Made by a program: the position numbers and the translations under genes. Shown one piece after another: positions 23,180 to 37,900 of a stretch of 64,000 bases of DNA (positions within the stretch are counted from its first letter, which is position 1; each line of letters opens with the position of its first letter). Below the pieces are notes generated by a model. That model made no database searches, was not told the origin of the DNA, and saw only the letters and a list, made by a program, of their open reading frames with translations. The DNA comes from Sphaerolaimus hirsutus. Its lineage: Eukaryota > Nematoda > Chromadorea > Monhysterida > Sphaerolaimidae. Location of the stretch: contig OZ038458.1 in the NCBI GenBank assembly GCA_964036195.1, forward strand, positions 5,146,001 through 5,210,000, written 5' to 3'.

Positions 23180-23878
23180 GGAGGAGGAGGGGGTGGCCAC
23201 CCCGTCCCCCAAGGGCATATCCGGGCAGGGGGGGGGTGCAGCCCCCCACTCAAATGATGACACACCTTAAAAATGGTGCCATTCTGTCATTCTGTACAGA
23301 AAAATTTTTTGGGGGGTGGGGCTGGCTGAGGCCCCCCCAGGGGTATCTTGAATTTTGACCCTCTGAGTGGTTGGAAAGATAGCAAATTGCTCCTCCGGAG
23401 GGATAGATAGCTGAAAAATTTTCTGGGGGGGTTTGGGGTTGTGGTGGTTCGATATATAGGTTTTTGGGGCATAGAAGGAGGAAAAGGGAGAAAAATCGCT
23501 AAAAGTAGGTGAAAATAGCTCAAAATGAGTATACAAGAGCATATAGTACTTAAAATAGCTGAAAATAGGCAGTTAGACGCATGAACTAGTGATTTTGGAG
23601 GTGAAAATCTATATATAGGTATGAAAAATAACGATTTTGAGCGAACATTGGGGTATAGTTTCTGAAAAATCGCTCCAGATAGGTAGATAGCTGGGCGATT
23701 TGGGGGGGGGGGGGTTAGGGGGTAGTAGCCCAAAATTTTGCCTCCGGGATAGATAGATAGCTGGGCAGTTTGGGGGGGTAACCCCCCCCCCCCCAACCCC
23801 CCCCCCATTCCCCTGGCCCCCCCCTGTTTGCCAGGCTCTGTCAACAAACAGCCCCGCTCAAAAATCCTGGATACGTCC
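23180..23878. repeat. composite G/C-run repeat with one hAT-family end
   Basis: The right end 'ctcaaaaatcctggatacgtccctg' type terminus at about 23853-23878 matches the cagggacgtatccagg family. The left side ('aagggcatatccgggcagg' near 23210) is a diverged end, and no matching TSD is found. Between them 'gagggatagatagctgaaaa' and long G- and C-runs form a second repeat family. Confidence 0.55.
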
Positions 23879-25144
23879 CTGCCCTCTGGCTGCTCCCTGG
23901 CTGAAATTTTTCATTTTTCAAATCAATTTAGCCGCAAAATAATCTCAAAATATCCAGGGCACAAATTTTGGAACGTACCCCGTAGATAATTTTTTGCGCC
24001 CGGCAAATGGTGGGTGCAAAAAGTTGTAGGATGCAGCTGTGCAATCGTTAAGCAGGGAATTGAATCGAAGCTTTCCCACCGCTCGCTTATAGCTTACACG
24101 TTTAAAATGGCATTCAATTTATACAAGAATCACTTTCGTTACACGGGGCAAAAAGGCTTGGAAACACGTCATTTTTGATGAATGAAAGTCTACAAAAATC
24201 GCCCATTTTTATATGGAAAGTGTGAAAGATTTTGTGGTGACTTGTGTCAGGGATTTGATTCGAAAAATTGTCGAATTCGTTGATAGGAAGTTCGGGAAGT
24301 GGAAAGATTTTAAAGGTGAGGTGCGAGGAATTCAAGTTCATAGTTTGAAGTAGCGATGGAAAAAATGTTTTCAGCGACCCCGTTTATTAACGATAACGAT
24401 GTTTTTAAACCGTTAACAAACTCCGGCCGTTCCTAGTTCAAGGAATGAACGTTCTCGCATAATTCATATGATTAATCCGATCACAACTCCTTATCTTATT
24501 CCCCCTTTACCCTGCTTTTCCTTTTCAGGGTCCAAATTCAAGTTTCCCGATTCTGATGTGTTTCCTGTAGTCGGGCAGGTCGCTTAAAAATGTAGACAAA
24601 TTTCCATCTGTTTGTGTGTGATCACATGGGGCAACATCAAACGGGAGTTTTGAGATTAAACTAGAGTGCCCGAATTTATTTCCTTGATCTCCCATTTGCG
24701 CATGCAAATCGATTTGCAGAGGGAAAATGCGTAGCCACTTTACTTCGCTCGATTTTTGTCACATCGGAAATTGGGAAATTTAAATTTCACGCCGGGCTGA
24801 AAAAATTCCAAACGGAAACGGAATACCTGTATTCCTTCTTAACTTCTCCACCCCAGTAAATATGTCTGTATGTAGTGTCATTTTCAGTGTCAATAGTTGA
24901 TGACTAAATAAACTAAATATTTTTCATTCAATTTGATATAAGCAAATGCGATGCAATCTGCCACTGGCACTGACATTTCTCATTTTAATCGTTTCATAAT
25001 GTTTGTGCTTGTGGCTTTTTTATGCTTAACAGCCATGCCCGGTCACGTGTTTGACTTGGTTACGTTTTAAGTAGCTTTTTTGTGATTTCACTGTGAATTT
25101 GTCACATTAATGCGACTTTACAAGATCGTAAGGGCACTCTACTA

Positions 25145-25490
25145 CACCACTGGGGTAGGAAAGGGGGGTTGGAGGGGGTAACCCCCCACCCCCCCAAATC
25201 GCCCAGCTATTTATCTATCTATCCCGGATGCAAATTTTTTGGCTACTGAACTCCCCAAATCGACCAGCTATGAATCTATCTGGAGCTATTTTTGAGAAAT
25301 TTCACCCCAACTTTTGTTCAAAATCGCTAATTTTCATACATTGTTATAGATTTTATAGATCCTGTTACTTATATTCAGTTATTTTTTATATTTACTTTAT
25401 GTGCTTTCATATTTACATATTTTTAACGATTTTCCCGCCTTTTCTGCCTTCTACACGTTGAAAAAGGCTATATATTAAACCCCCGCATGT
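25145..25490. repeat. 'agctatctatctatc' repeat, inverted orientation
   Basis: Contains 'ggggtaaccccccacccccc', 'atcgcccagctatttatctatctatcccgga' type sequence and 'ttttcataca', the reverse complement of the repeat at 23.4-23.8 kb. No ends are defined and it has no coding content. Confidence 0.5.
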
Positions 25491-25675
25491 ATGAGTTTCC
25501 CAAATTTCCCTAAGTTGTTAGGGTCGAATTTTTTAAATTTTTTTCGAAATCTTAGCGCTGGTATTCAAACTGCAACCATCTGCAAATCTGCAAGTTTAGC
25601 TCAAACTGCAAATCTGCAACAAACTGCAAATGTGCAAACCAAAATGTTGTGCAATTTACCCCCCCCCCCATTCAG

Positions 25676-25924
25676 GCACCCATCAAAATTGGCATTGTGC
25701 CAATGCAATCGCCTCAAACCGGCACAGCGCTCTACACTTTGCTAGTTCATCGATTTTATACCCACTCTGCGAGGAAAAACACATGGAATCGACTGGATAT
25801 TTGGCAAACAGCCAAAATGGAGAGAATTCGAGTTCTGGCGAAAAATTCAGCATGGCCACTATTCCGAAGGAGATGAGGCATATAAAAGAACAGCTTTTGT
25901 TGCACAGATTTGTTGTGTATGCCC
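25676..25924 (+). other. GEF exon 1 in window
   Basis: Exon 25676-25924, open throughout, ending in phase 1 at GTGAGT. It reads '...ILYPLCEEKHMESTGYLA...' and '...PKEMRHIKEQLLLHRFVVYA'. The entry acceptor is preceded by an 11-base C-run, as at other acceptors of this gene. If the ATG at 25783 is used, the protein begins MESTGYLANSQNG and the region before it is 5' UTR. No domain is recognised. Confidence 0.6.
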
Positions 25925-28900
25925 GTGAGTTTATTGGGTTTCGTCGGGATTTTTTATGTGTTTTTAATCATCTTTTTTATCGTGAACCTCGATATTGTCT
26001 CGTTATATGTTCTTTCTGACCCCTTCAAAGTTTTGCGATGCTCCTAAGTTCTATCCATCCACTGAAATTCACTCATTTACCGTATTTCGTCTAATAGGGG
26101 GGGGGGTCTCCTATTGAAGGGCGTCTGCAAATAGAACGTACACGTTTTTGACTTTTTTTGGGCCATGAAATAAATAGAAGGGCGGTCTCTCCGGGATTGT
26201 GCGAAATGCGTAAAAAATAACAAAATGTCAGCTGACACTGTTATTTAGTGGATTTGGTTCATTTATTTGGTGCATTTTGAAGATGAAGTATTGAGTGGAC
26301 TTTATGAATCGTCATTCTCTGTTACGTGACGCAACACTTTGAGAAACCTTGGCATAACTTGAAAAATTGTCTGAAAAAATGGCGAAAAAATAGAACGGCG
26401 GCTTCCAATAGAATGGCGGGTAAAAGTTGACGGAAGATAGAAGGGCGCCCTTCTATTAGAAAACATACGGTAGCTGTTAAAAAAATCGGACACCTTTTGA
26501 ACTTTCAAAGAATAGATTTTCAAATTCTTTAAAAGAAGAATATAAAAATCAAATTTATAATTCAATATTTTTAAAAACCCTTTCAGATGGTACAACGGAT
26601 GGAAATTCCCCCATAGTTGAAATCAGGCCGTCATGGCTACCCAACGAGCTTCGCCCGTCCGCCGCTGATGTATCCAGAGTATTGGCGTATATTTTTCGGA
26701 TTAATTCCAGGTGTGTATGGATTTCAGATTGCATGTTTGTACAGGTGTAAGGGGATCTTTAAATGCTTTAGAAGAAAATGTATGCTTTTGAGATTTGATG
26801 AATGTTTGGTAAGATCGATTTTGATTTGTCTTCATGCGTAGCTCGCGCTATATTTGCTCATTTGTCAAGCAATGGTCAATTTATTAGACCTAATTCGTGC
26901 ATTTGTGTGTTCAATGTGAGACATAAGGCGTGTATGTAAGGTGAAGTGCCTTGGCGGAGAATTTTTTATAATTTTTTGGTTTACCTGGATTTGACCACTG
27001 TTAAAGAGTAGTAATGTTCATTTTCTGCCGCTGAACTGTAAGTCATTATTTATTATGCAATAAAGGTGCACGGCTGACTTTCACGATTGATTATTCGGAT
27101 TAACTACCGTAAAACGACGAATACGTTGACGAAAGTTTGTAATTCAACTTCATGTCAACTTCGATGTGACTCAAATTTGAAAGCCAAAATTGAAAATCTG
27201 TCACAAAATGCAACCGCCAGCCAAGGTCATTTAATAAATACACGTGTATGTAATTCCCGCAAATCCATTTGAATGAAACCGCTGCATAAAATGCAATTTG
27301 AAACCGAAATCGTGACATGAAATGACCATTCTCATGGCCGTAATAACTGGATGAATGTTGCTATGGTGTTGGCACAGCGCCAAACAGCTCTATGGCGCCA
27401 CAGACACTGGATGTCAACTGGTTTCGGTGTGAACTCGATTTTAGCTCAATGTAGATCTCAAAAGACCCAGTTGACATCCGATAGAACACAATGTCAATTG
27501 GACTGACTAGTTTTCATTCACATTTTGAGTTGATATGTTGCGAAACCCAAATGGGTACAAATGCACATATTGATTCGTTTTCGAAATTACCGCATGTGCA
27601 CTTGAAAATTGTTTTTCTACCTAAATTGAGCTAAAATCGAGTTGACACCGAAACCAGTTGACATCCAGTGTGTTGCGTTTATGCCATTTTTGGCGCCTGG
27701 CTTTTTTCCCTGTGGCGCCACTGGCGCCAACGCCAAAAATCAGTGCTATACTCAACACTATTAATAATCTCTATCATTCGTTTGAAGTCATGCATTTGAA
27801 GCCAATTTCAGTTGTCTCATACTGACATATAATTAACTGCCAATTTTGAGTGATTTGTATATGAATTGACCTGGGGAGTGAAAGTAGAATTGGACTGCGT
27901 CATGATGTTTGGAATGTTAGAAAATAATTTTGATTTTTGCCAGGATTTTTTAAATCTGTTTGATTTTGGATTGGAATGTTTTTAAAGCGAAGTTTTTGGA
28001 TGCTTTTGGGTGTTATAATCGGATTTGAGAACAGTGTTCATTGTTCATTTTGTGGATTTTATCCTTTTGGTGTGTTGTCTCTGTTTATTTTCGGACAAAC
28101 TCTTTTTTTTTACGAATGCTTTGTCTTATTTTTGACCATAAAAAACGTTTTTCGATTTCACGCGACATTACTTTCGACCTTCGATCGCTTGCTCTGCTAA
28201 TTTCCATGGGAAAATTTGTCGAATTTCTATCACACATTGGCTCTTTTCTCAGTGGCTTACCATTCATCAACTTTGCCAGGTAAATGTTTGCTTATTTTTG
28301 CGGAAATACAATCATTTATACGAAACGTCAATGAAATTATCACGTTGTATCTAATCCAGATAAGCCGCATTTGAATGCGTCACTGATTTCAACGTAAATA
28401 CATACAAATTGCCTTCACAAATACAAATACAATGCAAAATGGCGCACTTTCACACTGGCACACGACACAAAGTGTAGAGATCGTGGTGCTTGACACTTGT
28501 GTGGCACTTTTCACTACTCAGACTTGACTCTTTGGGGAGGGGGTCCACCTGGTGCCACTCTCAGACACTGTAAAATGTCATAATTTCATGTAAAATGCGC
28601 TGTAAAATGTCATACTATTTACTTGTCAGTGATTGTCAAAACCCATTTTTGATCAATGATGTCCTGATTTTAGCTGATGTTTGTTGATGCAGTGAAAATT
28701 TTGCCAATGATATAAATAACTTTGGTCATTGAATTTGGACCCTGGTGGAATAACTTTTGGTCAGCTTCTATCCATGACTGTCCAGGTCTTATTGATACAT
28801 TTTTCCCCACTCATTGAAAAAAATTTGTGAGATTTTTTACCCCTTCAGTGCTTTAAATTCCATGCCAGACCACTGGCTGACACGTTTGTCACACAATTTT

Positions 28901-31900
28901 GGCATAATGTAATGATTCATGTGCACACTGATATTTATAAAAATATTTAGGTCATGTTTATTCCCAGTGTTGGTCACTTGATTTTCACGATGGCAGTTTT
29001 ATGACTGAGTATTTTATGTCCTCATTTTTGTAACTGACCAGGAAGTTTTTATCATGTTTTTATTCTCTTTCATATTGATATACATGTAGAAAGCATAGCA
29101 GGAACTAACTATTAAGCTAGTAAGCAAGTACACTTCATATTTCAATCAAATTTGTGCTAATCTTATTTTGCCATTTTAGCTAAAATTTTCATTGAAAATT
29201 TTAAATTACTAAGCCATGGAATCAAAATAGTAGAAATATACTGCCAGGAAACTGGCATTTAGTTTCACTTTTATGTACATTTATGGTATTTATAGGAGTT
29301 TTCACATGCCTGATTACTTGGCATTTGTGTATGTGCATTTTGACCGTGAATGGTGTGTGGAAATGATATAGAAATTGTATTACAGGGTGACCCAGAAAAG
29401 TAAAATATAAAAGTGTTTTTTGTTGTTGTTTGTTTTCACTGTGAAACTTTTGAGGTCCGAAAGTTTCGTTAAAAAACTTCACTAGCTTCGTTAGTTTCAC
29501 TTCTCGTTTCAAGTGCTTTATAGTGGTTTTTGTGTCATTGACAGGTGAAATAAGTCTGATTCATTTTCTTGGTTGCGTGATCATGAATGCTAGGCTTTTG
29601 TGTTGTAGTTCTATAGGCATTTTGTGCGTTAGGATAGTGTTTATCATTTATTTAGTTGCGTTGGAATTTCTTTCAAAGCTAGAATTTGTAGCAAGGTTTT
29701 TACTGATTTTTTCCTTTCACTTTTTCCGCATTTTTTTCGGGGAACTAGTTTTAAATAAATACCTGTACATCAATATATACATAGAAGCATTCATTTTCGT
29801 CTGAATTTAGGCGGTAATTTATTTTGATCTCAGCGGGGTTTCTGAAGAAAGAGTATCGTACGAATGACGGAAAATACTTTCTGTAAAACGAAAAAATGTT
29901 TTTTTACTTCTGAAACTAAACCCCTGACCCTTCTGCAATATTTTTCAATCAGTCAACAGATTTTAAAATCGAACAACCTTTGATTAACGAAAATTTTGTT
30001 CAAATGGAAAAATCGCCGGATGAACAAAACACTTTGAGGTGCATTTTTTGTTCCATCAAAAATATCCCATATTGTGTTATTCCTTTACACAGCACTGTGT
30101 TTTAAGTGTTGCCTTCGAAAATGAGTTGTGCAAACACATTTGTTCAATGTTAAACCCAGTTTTGTATGCCTGAGTAAGAATATGGCTGAAACAATGCACA
30201 TTATTAGTGCTGTACAAACATAGAATTGGTGCATTTAGACTTGAGTTTTCTATTTGGCCTATTTTTGTGTTCTTGAATTGCAAGATACTTTTTTATGGAT
30301 AAGAGAAAGCTAAAGTGTAAGAAGTTAAGTGCCTAACTCTGTCACTGCTTATATTGGTGACAAATATTCTTAAAATATTGATATTTTAAGCTTTAGATGG
30401 TGAGAATGCTTCCCAATTGCTCTTGTTTAATTACTATTTAAACATGACCATATTTTATCATTGCAGAATTCTTATAGCAACCCCCATTTTCCAGGCTGTC
30501 CCCCAACACACAGAAAATCCAGAACATAACATCATCAGTGTCACAAGATAATCAAACTGGAGGCAATAGCAAAAATGGCAACTCTCCTGGCCAGTTAACT
30601 GTTATTGTGGATGCAAGGGAACCTGCTGCAGATAGAAGTTTTGAAGTGCTGATAAAAGGAATTGCTACCCTCATGGTGAGTTGGCTTTGGCTCATTGCCA
30701 GTTTTTACTTCCATGATTTGTATTTTGAGTTTTATTTGTTTTGTGAGGTTGGGCAATTTCAGGGCAATTTCCTACTGACGATTTGTAAATAACGCATGCA
30801 ATGCAAATGTGGTGCCAGCCCACTGTTTGGTACTGTTGTTTTGAAATTTCGTGAGCAAATATACATCCACTGGCCTTTATGCAGTGCAGTACTAAAATTT
30901 TTCCACAAGTACCAATTTTTTTCTCGATTTTTCCCGTCTGCATAATCTAATCATACAACAACAATCCAAGTAAACATTTAGAATAAATCTACCATAAATA
31001 TTCCTAGCTTTATTTGAGAGAAAAATTATAATCATCCAAGCATAACATTACATTTGACACCTTTTGTGAGTTGTGTAAGCTGCTGTAAGCTATGAAAAAC
31101 GTGTTTTTGTCCACAGCTTGCTCTGAGATCATCCGTGTTTTGTTGTGTTGTCGTGTAAATATGTAGCGCCTGGATTTCAAGTGGCAATTTTAGGAAAAAT
31201 TAAAGTTGGTTTAGCGAAAGGTGATCCAGAAATTTGGTTGGGCGGTTTTTTTTCTTCAGTTTAAAGTTCGGTAGGAATAAGTGCTCTATGCATTTATGAC
31301 ACATTTGAGACATGATATATACCTATCGAGTTTTTGGTGTCGATATTTGAGGTTTTCAACATTTTCGATGTCTATGTTGGATCAAAAAATGATTGAAGAA
31401 ACAAGTTTCAAAGGTCTCAATATCTTGACCGAGTGCCTTCTCAGCACTTCTTGCACACAACATTCGAGTGTCACAAAAATCTGGCAACAAGCCAAGGCAG
31501 CCATTATTATAAAATGAGTATCATGACATATTGCAATGGTGCCATGCGAAAAATAGAGCCCATTGTATGGAATGTTATGTTTCCATCCAATTTTCAGTTA
31601 TGTTTTGTTTTTATGGGCCTAGCGTTTCACCTTCAATGAAAATTGCGCCCTTGGGAATATTTTGTGTGCTTGCAATTCAGGAACACACCTGTCTCCGTAG
31701 GTTTTTTTGTTGTACGCAATTGTGCAGCAGATTTGTCGCCTGGACGTCGTTCCAGGCTGGTAAGAATACAAACGTCAAAAATACATCGTGTTTTATAAAC
31801 TACTGTATATGGATTTGTTTACTATCCAAGTATTTCTTTTTTGTTGAATTTTTATTTCTTTTGGCCCAAGATGGAGTCAAGTATGCAAGTTGCAAGTAAA

Positions 31901-34900
31901 TATATGACCCCATGGATTTCTAGGCAGAAATCCGGCACAAAATTGTTCTTTTATTTTTCTGCGGCACTCAATATTTTTTGTTTTCCAAAGCTTTTCACTG
32001 TCTGCAAAAACTGGGTCCATGGCTTTGTGGTCTCGAAAGTTTGGTTGGAACTTTTCTGGGGGTCCTTTTCAAACAGCGACAATAAAACGTGAAAGTATTC
32101 AATGAAGTTACCCCCCCCCCCCTCATTTCCAAATCTGCAAGCAGTGAACATCACAGTTTAGAAATGTCATGCCCATTTTTGATTGCACACATCTCACAGC
32201 TGTTTGACAATTTTCGCCATTTTTATTCCTCTGGGAATCGCATGGAAAAGTGGGCATCCGTATTTTTGGGCATGAAAATTGACATTGAAAGCGATTTCAC
32301 GGTTCAGTGACACCGTTTTGAGACATTTTAGTTCCAATTGTACGCTGACAGAAAGTAACGATGGATTTATATTTATTTGTCATTTTACTTTTACTTTTTC
32401 GCTTTTTGAGTTTTTTTGGGCACAGAATGAGCACCCATAACCACTGCTTATGTATTTCTTTGCATTAGCAGAGTCGACTATGCAAAATCACGCATTTGTG
32501 TCTAGTGCAACAAATTTTCCTGATACCTTTTTTTGTGTGACAAATTTCAACATCTAAATATTTATTTACCTTCCGAAAAAATGATATGCTGGGTCCAAAG
32601 TGGTCCGTACAGTGACTGCAATAATGCACCTCTCCTCTACATATCCAAATGTGAATACAGGCTTTAGAATACACTTTAATGTTCAATTTTCATTTTTTAA
32701 TGAAATGCTTTAAACATGTGTTGATATTTTGCCGTGACGCCATCTGCCGCCCCATCTAAAAATGTTCAAATTCGATTTGGGGTTATATTTTCATGCAAAT
32801 TCAATCATAAAGCCATTTGTGCCACCCTAACCCGACATAACAAAATTTCACGCTTCGTTGTCGTTCGCATGCAATAAGCTAGCGCAATTTTGGGAATCGT
32901 GAAGCAACGAGAGTATAGCGATATTTAACCTACCCGATATTTAACCCATCGGTTGTAAAGCCAAAATACCTCGGTTGGTAAGCCAAAGTATGTCGTTAAA
33001 AAAGCCTCATTGTACTTTTGAAAGTGTGTCGATATTTAACCTAAAGTGTATCGTTAAAAAAGCCATTGTGTCGTTTCGTAAGCCGCAATACAATAATATA
33101 AATATAAATACGTACAATACAACCCATGTACACATAAATATGAAGAAAGAGGGAAATATAAGTGGCGGTGAGATGACAGGCATTTTTTGCAGGTAGATTG
33201 CAAATGACATATAGCAAATGACATTATTTATACTCCAGTTACTTTACACCCTGCACGCGTGGTTCCCGCTGGAAGCGTGCCAACGATTTTTTACGCATGC
33301 GATTCTCATGAAAAATTGATAAAAACCAGCTCTGTTATAACGCTAAACGTTAACTTATTCACAGCAATGATTTTTTTATCTTTTTTACAAAAACCGCATG
33401 CTTTATCATCATTGGCACGCTTCCAACGTGAGACATAAATGAGTGCGAGGGCAGAGTATCATGTACGCCAAGTATACGTACGTATTTACGTACGTAGGTG
33501 TTTTACTGCAGTGACATTTGACCCTGTGTGTGACCTGAGATTTGGTCACCGTGAGAATACATCTGACGCTTATGTATTGCCATGCAAATACAGTATTGGC
33601 TGGCATGTATAGGAGAATTTAAGTATGAACTGAATACAAGTATGAATAAGTAGAATTGCGGCGTAAATATGGCTTAAATTTCGACACAGTAGGGTTAAAT
33701 AACGACCGACTATGGGTGACGAAACGAATGAAAAATAAAAACACTTTGCGGCTTTACAAACGAGGTACTTTGGCTTTACAACCGACATAGTTTGGCTTAC
33801 GAATGGATGGGTTACGAACCGCTGTGGTTAAATATCGGGTTTTCCTCTGAAGCAACTGCTTTATGCATTTGCTTTGTTGTCAAAAATATGGGTTAGAATT
33901 TGGCTGATTTTCTCGATTTGTGACTGAATATTATGCGCCACTGCGCTGGGTATATTTTGTATTTAAAAATGATTAGGTACACTGATTAGAGATGACCAAA
34001 ATATTTGCAATACGGTTTTTTCATGATTTCGTCATCTGCATGTCTCGCTGCGGTTAAAAATTGACATTTCAACATTTCAGTGTTGAAAATGTATCAATTC
34101 TATGCGAAAATTCGGATTTTCAACCAAATGTGTCGGGTCAAATCGGATCAAGAGTGTGGAAATTATCACGGTGAAATGACGCGCCCCATTTGTGACGGCG
34201 GTGGAAAATTTCTGAAATTAGATAAATATTTACTTAACGCACTGATTTCAGGCTAAATAGTAATCAGCTGAATTCGAGCATGAAAAGTACTTTTTGAAAA
34301 TGGTGATATTCGTATGCGTCATATGCGATATTTTTCCGTCAATGACTCGATTGTTGTGACGCGATGACAAGCGGCAGCTAATAATCATTCAAAGAGCACA
34401 TGCATACCATCTTCTCACACAGTTGGCATGTGATTTTTGGATTTGGTGCTTCGTTTTTTATTGCCTGATGCCAACATTTTGTTTTGTTGCTATTTTGAAT
34501 ACTGGTGCCTCATATTATGTTACACCAGTTCCAGATCATGTAAAATGCCCTGTAAAATGTAAAATGTCATGCAAAGTGTCAAACGTAATGTAAAATATCA
34601 AACAACCAGTAAAAATAAAATAAAAATTAATATTTTCCGAAACATTTTACATGACTTTTGACACTTTCCATGACATTTGGCAAGAAAAGCCCCGCACACG
34701 CTAGTTGACATCGACACTAAATGTCAACTGGTTCCGTTCCTAATTCAAAGATTGCGTTTGAACGTTGTTCGTCCACTCGTCAGCAAACTTTGAATCGGGA
34801 TCAGCACCAGTTGACATTTGGTGTCGATGTCAACTAGCGTGTGTGGGCCCAAAGAGTCAATCTAGAGTCTCAAAATCTCAAACAACACCCCCCCCCCAAT

Positions 34901-37900
34901 TTCCAAGTCTGCACACAGTCCACAATCACACCAGCTCACCAAGGCAGATGGTTCCAAGCTTAGCTTTATTTTGCTTTGAACGTGTAATCATGAACCCTTC
35001 ATGACAGCGGATTTTCAGGGCTGTCATGTTGCTAATATAATGGGCTATGCTTGATTTAGCTGAGAGTGTGATTTTGGAGTGAGAGTCGTGTTTTTAAGGA
35101 GTTTGGTGACGTTGTGAGATGATTGTTAAGTGTTTTTTAAGTGTGTTTTTGAGGGTTACTTGAGTTGAGTGTGAGGTTATTATAAATAGTAAATATTTAA
35201 TGGATCCTAAGTTTAAGCTGATGATAGCATGAAGCACTTAGTGAGTGGATGAGTTAATATTAGCATTTAATAACATGAGTAAGTTATTGTAGAGATTTAA
35301 TAATAGACCATAATATCTTATGTGTCTAAATTAGAATTTTGTAGGGTCTATTTATCTGCCACTACAAGCATTCTTAAATATCCAAACATCTAATTATAGT
35401 CTAGTGCTCTAGCACATGTCACTTTGACACACTGGAATTTTACTATCTGTGTATGAATGCTAGTAATTCGACCTACAAGTTAAGCTTACAAGATATATGC
35501 AAGCATTCCAGTTTCATTGTGATACATGAGTATTTGCATATGTAAATATGTATATTTTACATGTGTACTTGGCTTTGTGGAGATAAGTCTATGATTGTTG
35601 TAGAGAAATTCATGGCATGGTCCCCAGGTAGCACATGAACATTTGTCACATACATGGCTAGGGTGCTATTGTTTATAAATCTTTACATGTATTTTATTTA
35701 TATTCTTTGGAAGTGCATGTTTGCTCGACATGTAGATCATCCATTTAGAATGCATCCTAGTTGACACCCATAGTTTGTTAGGATGAAAGTTTTGGTCAGT
35801 ATACTCAACATGTGTGTTTTAAACTGCAAAATGTTTGATTGTTTAGCTAAATGCATATAGGTTACTGAAATCTATTTTAGAAACTCAACTGCTGTGTAAC
35901 ACAGATTTTTCTACACGAAAGTAATATTGCATATGAACAGTCACGGTCACTGTTTGGCTATAAAAAGTGCCGCTTTCAACAACTTAAAAAGCCCTTTTTA
36001 TTTATTTACCAAACCCATTTTCAAGTGCATATTTATTTGGGTTTGCTACGCTGAAAGCTTAAACCCAGGTAAAGTTGAAATAACTTGGATCTAAGGTGCA
36101 CTAAGCTTTCTTGTATTTCACTTTACATAAAGGTAAAATACATCTTTGTTTTCCTGTCAGGTGCTATACAGTTTGTGTATTCATAAGATGACATTGCTAT
36201 GAAAATAAAGATGTTTGAATAACACTTCTCTTCTTTCAGTTCCTCTCTCTTTTTATTGACAGCTGTAAGTATTTACCATTTTTTTGATCTTTAAAAAAAC
36301 AAGATGATATTTATCTAACTTTTTACCTACTTATATCCTCTCCTCATTTTCTATTCAGAAAATATATGGTAATCAAGTTTAGAGATGTGGTAAAAACCCA
36401 TTAAGAAGTAGGGTGTGAGATGCATTTTATTCAGTAATGGGATGTGGTGCAAAGTGCATTTCTGTTTGGGCAATCAATCTATTTTCACACATTGGCTTGG
36501 GATTTTATTCATGTTTATTGAATTGATGTGCAGTTTATTTCTGGATCAACTAGTTTTTCTGTTGGTGGAATGGATAAAAAAATTTCAAAAGAGGAGTAGT
36601 GTTGAAAGAATATCTTTTTATGTTTTTAAGTGTTGTGCAATATATTTTTTTACTCAAATGCGTATGCGTTCGAAAATTTAATGGGTGGAAATATCTCGCT
36701 TGATATTCAAATCTTATTCAAGTCTTTGATTTTGATTTGATTTTTTTCGTGATAAATATCTTTCAATATATCCACGGAAAGCAACATCTTGTGTGGTCGG
36801 AGTTATTTATGATGTTTCCACCCCTTGTTTTGCACAACTCAATGGGTGGCTTCCTATGCACTCATTTATTTACCTATTTTCAATCTAAAAATGGTGTTCA
36901 ACTGCCCAAAAGGAAACAAAAATCTCCCATCCACTCTCATTCAATATTCTGACCTCTGATCTCATCACAATTTGTATTTAGGTACCTTCACTATTTTCTA
37001 TACAAATGTCAGTGACAAATGACTGGGCAATTCCTTAATTTTTGATTGATTATTGTGCCAGCTGACATTTCAGTGGCACATTGTGTTTTATTGGTGCCAG
37101 ATTTTGTTAGTAAATATAGTAGGTAAAGGTGTTTTCCGGAAATTTGGAACGCATAAGGAAGGTAATTTCCTTTTTGGTCAGTTTCGAAGATTTTTGCATT
37201 GAATTTTCATGTTCTTTTTCTTTGCATGATTTTACAGATCTGAAACATGTTTGTCTTCAATGTAGATAAATCATATTTATAACACCCAAAGTCATATTTA
37301 GCTTCCAAGCGATATGGTGTAACATCCACCACTTTCAAGCTATTAGATTCACCCTTGACCCTCGCAATTCTGTCATAAATGATGTGATAATGGGTTGAAA
37401 TACGGAGGCAATCAAAATGCTTATCACCCATCCATACGCAGACACATGGCATTCGGTTTTGGTTTGACTTTCCAGGAATTATCTTGCAACATTTTGCCGG
37501 AAAGTACCTAACAATATAGTCCTGTGTGATGTGGCAACTTTCCAAAATTTGACAGTGAAAAAATGCCACAAATTTCTCTGAAGTGAACTCGATGTTAAAT
37601 CGACCATTCAAGTTTAATTCCAAATTCCACTTTTGCCATTCCAAATTAACCCCCCCCCCCCCCTGCCAAGTGCCATTCACACGGGGGGGGGGGGGTGTTT
37701 ATGCAGTGCCACTGTTTTCCAGTGTCTACTCAATTTGCTTTGCTTAATGAGTACTGGGATGTGTTCGGTCCCCAAGTGGTTATCATCAATGTGGTATCAT
37801 ATCAGCCTTTGTGTGTGTTTGTGTGAGAGTGGACAGTGGTCACTCATTTGTGAGAAGAAATGTTTGTTTTTGCAGTTATTTATGGCTTCTTGAACTTCAA

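Noticed and set aside
23287-23847. 186-codon minus-strand frame
   Set aside because: It is translated from G/C-runs and the gatagatagct repeat shared with other loci; low-complexity Pro/Gly at both ends.
25649-25876. Alternative frame through GEF exon 1 (IKIGIVPMQSPQ...)
   Set aside because: It stops before the good donor at 25925; the other frame reads through it and joins exon 2 in phase.
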